Assembly (NCBI GenBank): GCA_045128735.1
Contig: JBGVRT010000123.1
Coordinates: 1 to 13,351 of the forward strand
Direction of reading: 5' to 3'
DNA from: RGIG8775 sp045128735
Lineage (GTDB): Bacteria; Bacillota; Clostridia; Oscillospirales; CAG-272
Length of the DNA: 13,351 bases
Notes under the pieces: generated by a model
Databases searched by the model: none
What the model was told of the DNA's origin: nothing
The model's input: only the letters and a program-made list of their open reading frames with translations
Part shown: one piece after another, positions 6,213 through 13,350 of the stretch
Position numbering within the stretch: position 1 is the stretch's first letter
How the letters are laid out: the number at the start of each line of letters is the position of its first letter
Made by a program: the position numbers and the translations under genes

Positions 6213-7421
6213 ATGAATGTACTCGTAGTTAATGCGGGAAGCAGCTCGCTCAAGTACCAGCTTTTTGACACCTCGGCAAACACAGTCGTTGCAAAGGGTC
6301 TTTGTGAAAGAATCGGTATCGACGGCGCACTTACTCACAAGCAGCTTGTAAGCGGCAAGGAGTATTCTGCTCAGCTTCCCATGCCCAACCATACCGCGGC
6401 AATGAAGTACGTAGTTGAGGCTCTCACAAACACAGAACACGGTTGCGTTAAGTCTATGGACGAGATCGAGGCTGTCGGACACAGAATAGTTCACGGCGGC
6501 GCATATTTCTCGGGCTCCGTTCTTCTTGATAAGGATGTGCTCGCTAAGCTTGAGCTCTGCCGCGACCTTGCTCCCCTTCACACGGGAGCACATATTCAGG
6601 GTATCGAGGGTTGCCTTGAGGTTATGCCCAACACTCCTCAGGTTCTCGTTTTCGACACAGCTTTCCACCAGACAATGCCCAAGGAAGCATATACATACGC
6701 TATCCCAAACGAGCTTTATGAGAAGTATTCTATCCGCCGTTACGGATTCCACGGTACGTCTCACCGCTACGTTGCAGGCGAGATGACAAAGATTCTCGGC
6801 AAGGTTGAAGGTACAAAGATTATCACCTGCCACCTTGGAAACGGCTCGTCTATCTCGGCTGTTAAGGACGGCAAGGTGCTTGATACAAGCATGGGCTTCA
6901 CTCCCCTTGCAGGTGTTGAAATGGGTACACGCTGCGGCGATATCGACCCTGCAATCGTTCTTTTCATTATGGAAAAGACAGGTATGAACACCACTCAGAT
7001 GAACGACTACCTCAACAAGAAGTGCGGCTTCCTCGGTGTTTCCGAGGTTTCGTCCGACTGCCGTGACCTTGAGGCGGCTATCGCCGACGGCAACGAAAAA
7101 GCTAAGCTTGCTATGGACCTTCTCGGCTATCAGATCAAGAAGTACATCGGCTCTTACGCGGCGGCTATGGGCGGCGTTGATGCTATCGTATTTACCGCAG
7201 GTATCGGTGAGAACACCGCTTCTATCAGAAAGCGCGCTCTCGACGGACTTGAATTCCTCGGCGTTGAGTACGATGCTGACGTTAACGAAAAGACCTTCGG
7301 TCGCTCGGGCGTAACAGAGCTTTCTACAAAGAACTCCAAGGTTAAGGTATATATGATACCCACCAACGAGGAGCTTGTTATCGCAAGCGACACAGAGGCT
7401 CTTGTAAAGGCTTCTAAGTAA
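6213..7421 (+). CDS. ackA: Acetate kinase
   Basis: 402 residues, full length. It interconverts acetyl phosphate plus ADP with acetate plus ATP, the ATP-yielding last step of acetate fermentation, in the cytoplasm. Both family signatures are present: VLVVNAGSSSLKY (3-15) and GFTPLAGVEMGTRCGDIDP (228-246). Residues matching the known active site are N7, S10/S12, K14, R91 (GHRIVHGG), D148 (FDTAFH), H180 (GFHGTSHR), R240 and the C-terminal Glu in PTNEEL (386-387); HLGNGSS (207-213) and GIGENT (330-335) bind nucleotide. The ATG follows GGAGG by 9 nt; an in-frame upstream ATG at 6039 would add 58 residues reading through the promoter and the antisense of tmcAL, and is rejected. No pta gene (phosphotransacetylase) is in the window. 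Transcription is probably monocistronic or reads on into the PQ-loop gene. Confidence 0.98.
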   Translation: MNVLVVNAGSSSLKYQLFDTSANTVVAKGLCERIGIDGALTHKQLVSGKEYSAQLPMPNHTAAMKYVVEALTNTEHGCVKSMDEIEAVGHRIVHGGAYFSGSVLLDKDVLAKLELCRDLAPLHTGAHIQGIEGCLEVMPNTPQVLVFDTAFHQTMPKEAYTYAIPNELYEKYSIRRYGFHGTSHRYVAGEMTKILGKVEGTKIITCHLGNGSSISAVKDGKVLDTSMGFTPLAGVEMGTRCGDIDPAIVLFIMEKTGMNTTQMNDYLNKKCGFLGVSEVSSDCRDLEAAIADGNEKAKLAMDLLGYQIKKYIGSYAAAMGGVDAIVFTAGIGENTASIRKRALDGLEFLGVEYDADVNEKTFGRSGVTELSTKNSKVKVYMIPTNEELVIASDTEALVKASK

Positions 7422-7427
7422 TTTTAT

Positions 7428-7448
7428 GAGGGTTGCAAAGCAACCCTC
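7428..7448 (+). terminator. Hairpin after ackA, weak U-tract
   Basis: GAGGGTTGC (7428-7436) and GCAACCCTC (7440-7448) form a perfect 9-bp stem with an AAA loop, 6 nt after the ackA stop. It is followed by TATATTATAT rather than a T run, so termination is probably partial and read-through into the next gene is plausible. Confidence 0.65.
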
Positions 7449-7520
7449 TATATTATATCACTTAAACGGCAAACTTTCAACCCGTATTGAATATTTTTCA
7501 AAACAAACAGGAGAACAGCT

Positions 7521-7829
7521 GTGGCAGAATTTCTTGAAATACTTATGATAGTCAGCTTTGGCGCATCGTGGCCGATGAACGTTGTCAAATCCTACAAAAC
7601 GAGAACCACAAATGGCAAAAGCCTTGCGTTTCTTTGTCTCATATTCTTCGGGTACATTGCGGGTATAACATCAAAGCTTGTAAACGAGGCGTATATGGCG
7701 GCGTTCGCCGAAAAGTGGTACGTGCTTTTCTTCTACGTGCTCAACTTCCTTATGGTTGGCGCGGATATTTGCCTGTACGCAAGAAACTACAAGCTTGACA
7801 AGGAAAAAGAAAATGAAAGCAATACCTGA
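7521..7829 (+). CDS. Small three-helix PQ-loop (SemiSWEET-like) membrane protein
   Basis: 102 residues with three predicted membrane helices (about 3-21, 34-53 and 66-87), the size of one PQ-loop repeat. Helix 1 ends in ASWPMNVVKSYKTRTTNGKS (15-34), which matches the PQ-loop pattern (usually P-Q-I-x-x-x-x-x-T-K-S) with WPMN at the PQ position. The family includes SemiSWEET sugar transporters, which work as dimers of three-helix units; the substrate here cannot be told and a non-transport role is possible. The start is GTG with AGGAG 7 nt upstream. The last 17 bases overlap the start of the hydrolase gene, so the two are almost certainly co-translated from one message. No convincing promoter is seen in the 100 bases upstream, so expression may come from ackA read-through. 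Confidence 0.85.
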   Translation: MAEFLEILMIVSFGASWPMNVVKSYKTRTTNGKSLAFLCLIFFGYIAGITSKLVNEAYMAAFAEKWYVLFFYVLNFLMVGADICLYARNYKLDKEKENESNT

Positions 7830-8574
7830 TATCATATACGCGCACGACGATGAAAAATCGCAGGTTCTCGACCTTCTGTTGCCCGAAAACGACGAGTTTT
7901 ACGCGGTAGTGTTTATCCACGGCGGCGGTCTTGAACACGGCGACAAGGCGAACGACAAATCCCACTTCGGCTATTTGCTTTCCCGCGGATACGCGGTAGT
8001 CGCCCCAAATTACAGAATGTACCCGAACGCCAAATATCCCGAGTACGTTGAGGATGCGGCGACGGCTGTTGCTTGGGCATTTGAACACATAAACGAATAC
8101 GGCAAATGCAAGGGCATAATTGTGGGCGGAAGCTCGGCAGGCGGTTATCTCTCGATGATGCTCTGCTTTGACAAGCGTTGGCTTGCGCCACACGGCATAA
8201 AGCCCACCGACGTAAAGGCATGGCTTCATATTGCGGGTCAGCCCACCTGCCATTTCAACTATCTCAAATATGACAGAAAAACCGACAGCAGGCGTGTAAT
8301 CGTTGACGAGACGGCACCGCTTTATCACATAGGCGAGGAGGAGGAATACTCCCCAATGCTCTTTACCGTTTCGGATAACGACATGAAAAACCGCTACGAG
8401 CAGACTATGCTTGTGCTTTCCACGATGAAGCATTTCGGACACGAGGACAAAACCGAAATGAAGCTTTTTCACGGCACGCATTGCCAATACCACAATCAGG
8501 GAAATGAAAACGGAGAAAATCTTCTGGGCATTGCCGAATGTGAGTTTATGGAAAAAGTAATAAAAAATCAATAA
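7813..8574 (+). CDS. Alpha/beta-hydrolase, HGGG-type carboxylesterase
   Basis: 253 residues. The oxyanion-hole motif HGGG (36-39) and the nucleophile elbow GGSSAGG (105-111, Ser108) mark an esterase of the HSL/BD-FAE type. The likely acid lies in VSDND (Asp188 or Asp190) and the base in LFHGTHCQY (His220 or His223). There is no signal peptide, so it is cytoplasmic. In gut bacteria such enzymes often remove acetyl or feruloyl groups from imported xylo-oligosaccharides, which would suit the downstream GH43 gene, but the substrate is inferred only. The ATG chosen has AAGGA 8 nt upstream and overlaps the PQ-loop gene by 17 bases; a longer reading from 7756 has no support. No terminator separates it from the GH43 promoter, so read-through is possible. 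Confidence 0.9.
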   Translation: MKAIPDIIYAHDDEKSQVLDLLLPENDEFYAVVFIHGGGLEHGDKANDKSHFGYLLSRGYAVVAPNYRMYPNAKYPEYVEDAATAVAWAFEHINEYGKCKGIIVGGSSAGGYLSMMLCFDKRWLAPHGIKPTDVKAWLHIAGQPTCHFNYLKYDRKTDSRRVIVDETAPLYHIGEEEEYSPMLFTVSDNDMKNRYEQTMLVLSTMKHFGHEDKTEMKLFHGTHCQYHNQGNENGENLLGIAECEFMEKVIKNQ

Positions 8575-8584
8575 AGTTTTTCAC

Positions 8585-8613
8585 TTGACTTTTGTTCGGT
8601 TTTAATGTACACT
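8585..8613 (+). promoter_or_regulatory. Sigma-A promoter of the GH43 gene
   Basis: TTGACT (8585-8590), a 17-bp spacer, then TACACT (8608-8613). The -10 is imperfect and lies inside a palindrome. The predicted start is near 8620, about 25 nt before the ATG. Confidence 0.65.
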
Positions 8614-8618
8614 GTACA
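8606..8618. promoter_or_regulatory. Operator candidate TGTACA-C-TGTACA over the -10
   Basis: Two copies of TGTACA (8606-8611 and 8613-8618) flank a single C, giving a 13-bp palindrome that covers the -10 and runs toward the transcription start. A dimeric repressor bound here would block the GH43 promoter. No regulator gene lies next to it, so the binding protein is unknown. Confidence 0.5.
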
Positions 8619-8644
8619 CAAACCAATAATAACAGGAGGTATCT

Positions 8645-9487
8645 ATGTTAAAACGCGAAGATATAAGGATACGTGACCCATTTATCGTCACCGATAAGGA
8701 AAACGGTTGTTACTATATGTACGGCACGACTGCCCTCAAGCCCGATACGCTGGCGGCGGCTGACACATTTTCTGTTTATAAAAGCTACGACCTCGAGAAT
8801 TTTGAGGAACCAAAGGTAGTTTTTGAAGGTGGAAAAACAGGTTTTTGGGCTGACCGCGATTTCTGGGCGCCCGAAGTACACAAGAACAATGGAAAATATT
8901 ATCTTTTCGGAAGCTGTAAAGCCCAAGACAAGAGTCGGGCAACACAAATTTTCGTTTGCGACACGCCCGACGGAAAATTTGTGCCTATTTCAAAAAATCC
9001 CCAAACCCCCGCAGACTGGGAGTGCCTCGATGGCACGCTTTACGTACAGGACGGCGTACCGTATATGGTATTTTGCCATGAGTGGGTCCAGATAGGTGAC
9101 GGAACAATATGCGCGCAAAAACTTTCCGATGACCTTACAACGCCCATAGATAAGCCCATATGTCTTTTCAAGGCAACCGACAACAAGGAAGTCACAATAG
9201 TGGGCGGTAAAACACGCCAAGGTTACGTAACAGACGGTCCATTCTTCTACTATGAAAACGGCAAGCCCATAATGATATGGTCAAGCTATTCAAACGGCCG
9301 CTATATTGTGTTTGAAGCCGAAAGCGACAACGGAAAACTTGACGGCAACTGGATTCATCGCGGAAGCCGATTTGAGTTTGACGGCGGTCACGCTATGATA
9401 TTCGAGTCTCTCGATGGCAAACGTATGATATCCCTGCATTCACCGAACAAGGCAAATCTTGAACGCGCGATGTTTTTCGAATTCTAA
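8645..9487 (+). CDS. GH43-like glycoside hydrolase (five-bladed beta-propeller)
   Basis: 280 residues, close to a single catalytic domain with no carbohydrate-binding module and no signal peptide, so probably cytoplasmic and active on short arabino- or xylo-oligosaccharides. Landmarks are IRDPF (9-13, Asp11 as candidate base), FWAPEVH (73-79), WECLDGTLY (125-133, Asp129 as candidate pKa modulator), FCHEWVQIGDG (143-153), YVTDGPFFYY (194-203) and GGHAMIF (247-253). Where most GH43 enzymes have the acid Glu in an E-G/A-P motif, this protein has Asp197 in TDGP; I believe this is typical of its subfamily. The start is ATG with AGGAGG 5 nt upstream. Its own promoter and operator candidate suggest independent control. 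The fold-family call is firm; the exact activity (arabinofuranosidase, xylosidase or other) is not. Confidence 0.88.
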   Translation: MLKREDIRIRDPFIVTDKENGCYYMYGTTALKPDTLAAADTFSVYKSYDLENFEEPKVVFEGGKTGFWADRDFWAPEVHKNNGKYYLFGSCKAQDKSRATQIFVCDTPDGKFVPISKNPQTPADWECLDGTLYVQDGVPYMVFCHEWVQIGDGTICAQKLSDDLTTPIDKPICLFKATDNKEVTIVGGKTRQGYVTDGPFFYYENGKPIMIWSSYSNGRYIVFEAESDNGKLDGNWIHRGSRFEFDGGHAMIFESLDGKRMISLHSPNKANLERAMFFEF

Positions 9488-9493
9488 AGCAAG

Positions 9494-9526
9494 AAGGAGC
9501 TGAATCGCAAGATTCAACTCCTTTTT
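9494..9526. terminator. Terminator between convergent GH43 and radical SAM genes
   Basis: AAGGAG (9494-9499) pairs with CTCCTT (9518-9523) and TGAATC (9501-9506) with GATTCA (9511-9516), with one C-A mismatch and a GCAA loop, a stable GNRA tetraloop. TTTTT follows on the plus strand. The stop codon of the minus-strand gene (9514-9516) lies inside the stem. Confidence 0.85.
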
Positions 9527-10971
9527 CCATTTATGACCGACAACGGGAGCTTTCGCGCCTCGTGGGCCGAGAAATCCTCGTGCATACGCGCTTCAAACTC
9601 TGCGACGTCAGCGCCGTCAAGGAAGGTCTTTACGTATCCATAAAGCATTCTGAAGGCGTCGGTCTGCGACAGCTTCCGCACTTCCCTGCCGTCCTCGCAA
9701 GCGATATAATCCAGAAGTTTGTCGTAAAAATCAAACGGACTTTTCGCCTTCGGCACAGCAAAAGCAAGGCAACGCGAGAAGCGCTCGCTGCTGTAATATC
9801 TGTCAAGCAGGTCGGCTATAAGGGAAAGCCTGAAAAGCTCGTCGCGGCTTATATCCGCCGTAGAAAGTACGTTGTAGGGCGGACGGCAGGAATACACCAT
9901 TCCGTATTTTTGCGCGTCCTTACGCAAGCGTGTGCCGTGCAGGAGCTTGAGAAATCCAAGCTGAAGCATATGACAGCAGAAATACGCCTCGTTGAAGGAC
10001 TGCTTGAACCGTTCGTAGCTCTCATAGGGCAGACCCGCAATAAGGTCAAGGTGGATATGCATATTTCCCATTTCGTGAAGCCGCTTTACCGCCGAAATCA
10101 CCTGCGCGCTGTCGATATGCCTTGACACCTCTTCAAGCGTGTCGGGATTGGTGCTTTGTAAGCCCACCTCAAGCTGAATTTTTCCCTTTGGGAGCTTTGA
10201 AAGCACGCTGAAGCTTTCCTCGTCAAGCAACGATGCGCATATTTCAAAATGATAATTTTTAGTATATTTTTCGTCTGCAAGGGCGCGCCATATGGCGCTC
10301 GCCCTTTTTCTGTCGCAGTTAAAGGTACGGTCAACGAATTTGATTATTTTTATGTCACTTGACAGCTTTTCAAATTCAAGCAGGTCGGAAAGCGTCTGTT
10401 CAACGCTTTTGGCGCGCACGCCGCTTTCTGCTGAGGAAAGGCAGTACGCACAGTTATAGGGGCAACCGCGCGAGGATTCGTAGTAAAGCATCTTTCCCGC
10501 TTCGTAGTCGCCGTCGCGGTAGAGGACGCCCTCGTCGCCCATAGCATAGCTTTTTTCGCCCTTTATTACCCTTTCGGGAGTCTCCCGCGACTCAATGGCA
10601 GCGCAAAGCTTTGGCAACACGCTCTCGCCCTCTCCGCACACGATATGGTCGATATAAGCCACTCGTTCGAATCGATCAATATCAAAAGAAGCCTCGGGTC
10701 CGCCGAAAATTATCTTCGAGCTTGGCAAAAGCGCCTTAAGGTCGCAGGATAGCGCAAGCATTTCTTCAATATTCCATATGTAGCAGGAAAAGCTGTATAT
10801 ATCGGCTCGTTCATCATAAAGCGACTGAAGCACCGCGTCACGTCTGTCGCGCAGGTTAGCCTCAAGAATTTTCGGGGTAAATCCCTCCCTCTCAAGAGCA
10901 TTTCTGAGGCAGTACACCGCAAGGCAGGTGTGAGAATATGAGCCATTCATAGCAAAAAGTAGTATCTTCAT
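9514..10971 (-). CDS. B12-binding domain radical SAM protein (DUF4080 type)
   Basis: 485 residues. The N-terminal region (1-130) resembles a cobalamin-binding Rossmann domain, with FGGPEAS (89-95) and VCGEGES (111-117), but lacks the DxHxxG lower-ligand motif, as in many of these proteins. The radical SAM core starts with YYESSRGCPYNCAYC (163-177), whose Cys170, Cys174 and Cys177 bind the 4Fe-4S cluster; EVGLQSTNPDTL (268-279) and HLDLIAGLPYES (307-318) are standard core strands. The tail (about 360-480) fits the DUF4080 region. It is cytoplasmic. The reaction is unknown; relatives in this superfamily include methylases and thiolases. ATG start with GAGGTG about 7 nt upstream. It is a single gene, divergent from GH36, with its stop inside the shared terminator. 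No substrate clue comes from the neighbours. Confidence 0.9.
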   Translation of the reverse strand: MKILLFAMNGSYSHTCLAVYCLRNALEREGFTPKILEANLRDRRDAVLQSLYDERADIYSFSCYIWNIEEMLALSCDLKALLPSSKIIFGGPEASFDIDRFERVAYIDHIVCGEGESVLPKLCAAIESRETPERVIKGEKSYAMGDEGVLYRDGDYEAGKMLYYESSRGCPYNCAYCLSSAESGVRAKSVEQTLSDLLEFEKLSSDIKIIKFVDRTFNCDRKRASAIWRALADEKYTKNYHFEICASLLDEESFSVLSKLPKGKIQLEVGLQSTNPDTLEEVSRHIDSAQVISAVKRLHEMGNMHIHLDLIAGLPYESYERFKQSFNEAYFCCHMLQLGFLKLLHGTRLRKDAQKYGMVYSCRPPYNVLSTADISRDELFRLSLIADLLDRYYSSERFSRCLAFAVPKAKSPFDFYDKLLDYIACEDGREVRKLSQTDAFRMLYGYVKTFLDGADVAEFEARMHEDFSAHEARKLPLSVINGKRS

Positions 10972-10988
10972 TATTTCACCTCACTACT

Positions 10989-11017
10989 ATTGTACCAAAA
11001 AATATACGAAATTACAA
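10989..11017 (-). promoter_or_regulatory. Promoter of the radical SAM gene
   Basis: On the minus strand TTGTAA (11017-11012), a 17-bp spacer, then TACAAT (10994-10989) preceded by TGG (extended -10). The predicted start near 10982 leaves a leader of only about 11 nt that begins at the ribosome site. Confidence 0.6.
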
Positions 11018-11037
11018 TGTTTTTATACGATTTTTCA

Positions 11038-11066
11038 TTGACTTATATAGTTTTGTATGTTAAAAT
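11038..11066 (+). promoter_or_regulatory. Promoter of the GH36 gene
   Basis: TTGACT (11038-11043), a 17-bp spacer, then TAAAAT (11061-11066) preceded by TGT (extended -10). The predicted start is near 11073, so the leader is short and carries AAGGAGG. It lies 20 bp from the divergent radical SAM promoter; no clear operator is seen between. Confidence 0.75.
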
Positions 11067-11090
11067 GTAAAAAAACTAAGGAGGATAACG

Positions 11091-13154
11091 ATGATAATCA
11101 TAAAAGAAAACGGACTTGCCGCATATTTCGAAGTAACCGAAAAAGGCAACCTCTATTTTTACGGCATAAAGGACGAAAATGCCGTCGCTCCTATCCCCGA
11201 TGAAAAGCAAAAGCCAAATTACGAGGCACTTGAGATAAAGACGACGGGCGCGCACACCAGAAAGCTTCGCGGCGGAAAGTCGCTGGGTTTTTCCTGCCCC
11301 GATATTCCCATATATGAATCTCACGGCGTTGAGGAAACACCGCTCGGAAAGCAATACGTTTTCAATCTTAAATCATCAGCCCTTGCCATAAAGCTCTTTT
11401 ACCTCTTTGCAAAAGGCACAAAAACCGTGCGTACCTGGACCGAAATTGAAAATATTTCGGATTCCGACGTGGGGCTTGAATACGTATCCTCCTACGCCGT
11501 TATGGGACTTGCCGACAAAAGCAAGATGAACGTGGAAAAGGCTTGCCGCATTATGATTCCCTTCAACGGTTGGTGCAAGGAATTTTGTTGGCGTGAGATG
11601 TCACTCTGCGACGCAGGTTACCGAGATAACCGCATTTCAAGCTCCACAAACCGCATAAGAATTTCAAACACCGGCACTTGGTCAACCAAAGAATATCTCC
11701 CTATGGGCTGCTTTACAATTCCCGAGAAAAACGAGGCTATGCTTTGGCAAATCGAGAGTAACACCTGCTGGAGCTGGGAATTAGCCGACACCAACTATCT
11801 GCTATATCTCCGCCTCAGCGGTCCTTCCGAGCTTGACACAGGTTGGTGGAAAAAGCTCAGAAGCGGCGAAAAATTTGAAAGCACAAAGGCGGCTATCTCA
11901 TTTGGTGGGGACTTTGACGCCGCACTTGCCGAAATGACGGCTTACCGCAGACTCATCGCCCACCGCGTAGAGTCCGACAAGCACCACCCCGTAATTTTCA
12001 ACGATTATATGCAGTGCCTTAACGCCGACCCGACTACCGAAAAGCTTTTGCCGCAGATTGATGCCGCCGCAGAGGCAGGATGCGAAATATTCTGTATTGA
12101 CGCAGGCTGGTACGCTGACGAAAGCGGTTGGTGGGGCACTATCGGCGCATACGAGGAATCAAAGCAACGCTTCCCCGACGGCTTCAAAAAGGTATTTGAT
12201 TACATACGCCAAAAAGGTATGCGCCCGGGTATTTGGGTTGAGCCCGAGGATATCGGTGTAGGAAGCACCGCACTTGAAAATTTGGACGACGACTGCTTCT
12301 TCGTTCGCCACGGCATACGCATGCACGAACGCGGACGCTATCAGTTCGATATGCGTAACGAAAAGGTACGCGCTCATCTTACCGACATAATCGACCGACT
12401 TATTGCCGATTACGGAATTGAATACTTCAAATTCGACTACAACATCGACGCAGGCGTGGGCACAGAGTGCAACGCCGACAGCTTTGGCGACGGTCTTTAC
12501 GAAAGCGGTCTGGCAACCGTGAAATGGATTGATGAGATTCAGGCAAAATATCCCGACCTTATTCTTGAAAACTGCTCAAGCGGCGGAATGAGAGCCGACT
12601 ATATGCAGCTTCAGCACTACTCGGTGCAATCGCTTACCGACACCTGGGAAAACAGCCGACTCGTTCAGCTTGCGGCGGCAGCTCCCACGGGCGTGCTACC
12701 TGAGCAGGCTTGCGTTTGGTGCTTGCCCAAAACCGATTTCACAAACGAGGAGATTGCCTCAACCATTGTCAACGCAATGTTCCGCCGTATCCACCTCAGT
12801 GGAAAGACCGCGTGGCTCTCAGAGGAGCAAAAGGCCGTGCTTTGCGAGGGTATCAATATCTACAAGGAAACGAGACACCTCATCGACAAGCTTGTTCCCT
12901 TCTATCCCCTCGGCGTTCCCTCCTCGGATAGCGACGTAAAGGTGCACTGCGCAGGCTTCAAAAACGAGGAAAATTGCTTTGTCACCCTGACCAATCAGGG
13001 CGATGAAAAAAAGATCTCCATTCCCCTCGGCTTCAAGCCCGAAAGATCCAAGGTCATTTATCCCGCCTCAATTCCCTGCAAGCTTGAAATCGCGGGCGAC
13101 GGCTTAAAGGTCACCCTCAAGCAGAATCAAGCAGTTGTTATTGAAATCAAATAA
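11091..13154 (+). CDS. GH36 family alpha-galactosidase-like glycoside hydrolase
   Basis: 687 residues, close to the usual GH36 length of about 700. The N-terminal beta-sandwich (about 1-290) is followed by the catalytic TIM barrel (about 300-600) and a short beta C-terminal domain. Barrel motifs in order are CIDAGWY (335-341), GIWVEPE (380-386), YFKFDYN (445-451, nucleophile Asp449), ENCSSGGMRADY (493-504) and SLTDTWE (514-520, acid/base Asp517). Canonical enzymes read KWDMN, ENCSGGGGRFD and SDNTD at these places, so this belongs to a divergent GH36 branch and another alpha-linked substrate is possible. There is no signal peptide: it is cytoplasmic, and probably cleaves alpha-galactosides such as raffinose-type sugars or galactomannan side chains after uptake. 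ATG start with AAGGAGG 6 nt upstream and its own promoter. It is a single-gene unit closed by a terminator. Confidence 0.92.
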   Translation: MIIIKENGLAAYFEVTEKGNLYFYGIKDENAVAPIPDEKQKPNYEALEIKTTGAHTRKLRGGKSLGFSCPDIPIYESHGVEETPLGKQYVFNLKSSALAIKLFYLFAKGTKTVRTWTEIENISDSDVGLEYVSSYAVMGLADKSKMNVEKACRIMIPFNGWCKEFCWREMSLCDAGYRDNRISSSTNRIRISNTGTWSTKEYLPMGCFTIPEKNEAMLWQIESNTCWSWELADTNYLLYLRLSGPSELDTGWWKKLRSGEKFESTKAAISFGGDFDAALAEMTAYRRLIAHRVESDKHHPVIFNDYMQCLNADPTTEKLLPQIDAAAEAGCEIFCIDAGWYADESGWWGTIGAYEESKQRFPDGFKKVFDYIRQKGMRPGIWVEPEDIGVGSTALENLDDDCFFVRHGIRMHERGRYQFDMRNEKVRAHLTDIIDRLIADYGIEYFKFDYNIDAGVGTECNADSFGDGLYESGLATVKWIDEIQAKYPDLILENCSSGGMRADYMQLQHYSVQSLTDTWENSRLVQLAAAAPTGVLPEQACVWCLPKTDFTNEEIASTIVNAMFRRIHLSGKTAWLSEEQKAVLCEGINIYKETRHLIDKLVPFYPLGVPSSDSDVKVHCAGFKNEENCFVTLTNQGDEKKISIPLGFKPERSKVIYPASIPCKLEIAGDGLKVTLKQNQAVVIEIK

Positions 13155-13161
13155 TTTTTAG

Positions 13162-13188
13162 GGGCTGATTTTTATAAATCAGCCCTTT
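13162..13188 (+). terminator. Terminator of the GH36 gene
   Basis: GGGCTGATTT (13162-13171) pairs perfectly with AAATCAGCCC (13176-13185) across a TTAT loop, 7 nt after the stop. The T-tract is short (TTTAA), and an A/T-rich stretch precedes the stem. Confidence 0.8.
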
Positions 13189-13209
13189 AACGTGTAGGAA
13201 ATATGATGC

Positions 13210-13338
13210 CGATAAATTGGTGTTTAGCGGTGTGTTCGCACCGCACCCCGACAGAAAAGTTTTGCGGAGCTTTTGGGGAAGCGACCGCCTCCCCATGCGG
13301 CGTTTTTCTTTTGGGAACTTTTCTTTTTGCGCCTTTGG
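13210..13338 (+). repeat. Intergenic repeat, right copy
   Basis: This is the inverted partner of positions 7-149. Shared blocks here are CGATAAATT (13210-13218), GGTGTGTTCGCACCGCA (13229-13245), TTTTGCGGAGCT, CGGCGTTTTTCTTTT and TTTTCTTTTTGCGCCTTT. It starts about 24 nt past the GH36 terminator. It can fold: GCGGTG pairs with CACCGC around TGTTCG, GGGGA with TCCCC at 13275-13294, and GAAAAGTT (13254-13261) with AACTTTTC (13316-13323). It carries no gene I recognise. Confidence 0.75.
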
Positions 13339-13350
13339 CTTCAAAAAGAA
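13321..13350. other. Hairpin at the outer end of the right repeat
   Basis: TTCTTTTTG (13321-13329) and CAAAAAGAA (13342-13350) form a perfect 9-bp inverted repeat with an inner GCC-TTT-GGC stem. It partly overlaps the repeat block and could be a terminator-like end. It is followed directly by the window edge, so what lies beyond is unknown. Confidence 0.5.

Noticed and set aside
6159..6833. 224-codon minus-strand frame across the ackA promoter and 5' half
   Set aside because: It is antisense to strongly conserved ackA sequence and would end in ackA's own promoter; no family features.
7476..7491. TTCAA/TTGAA inverted repeat upstream of the PQ-loop gene
   Set aside because: Arms of only 5 bp in AT-rich DNA with no promoter match around it; not above chance.
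7756..7812. 19-codon extension of the hydrolase into the PQ-loop gene
   Set aside because: No ribosome site upstream, and the sequence is out-of-frame PQ-loop coding DNA; the ATG at 7813 has AAGGA 8 nt upstream.
7750..8571. 273-codon open frame on the minus strand opposite the alpha/beta-hydrolase
   Set aside because: It mirrors the real gene almost exactly, lacks a ribosome site, and the plus-strand translation has HGGG and GGSSAGG motifs.
7..13338. Composite transposon bounded by the edge inverted repeats
   Set aside because: No transposase, integrase or target-site duplication is visible, and the interior holds housekeeping genes (ackA, tmcAL). The position of each copy just past a terminator fits a dispersed intergenic repeat better.
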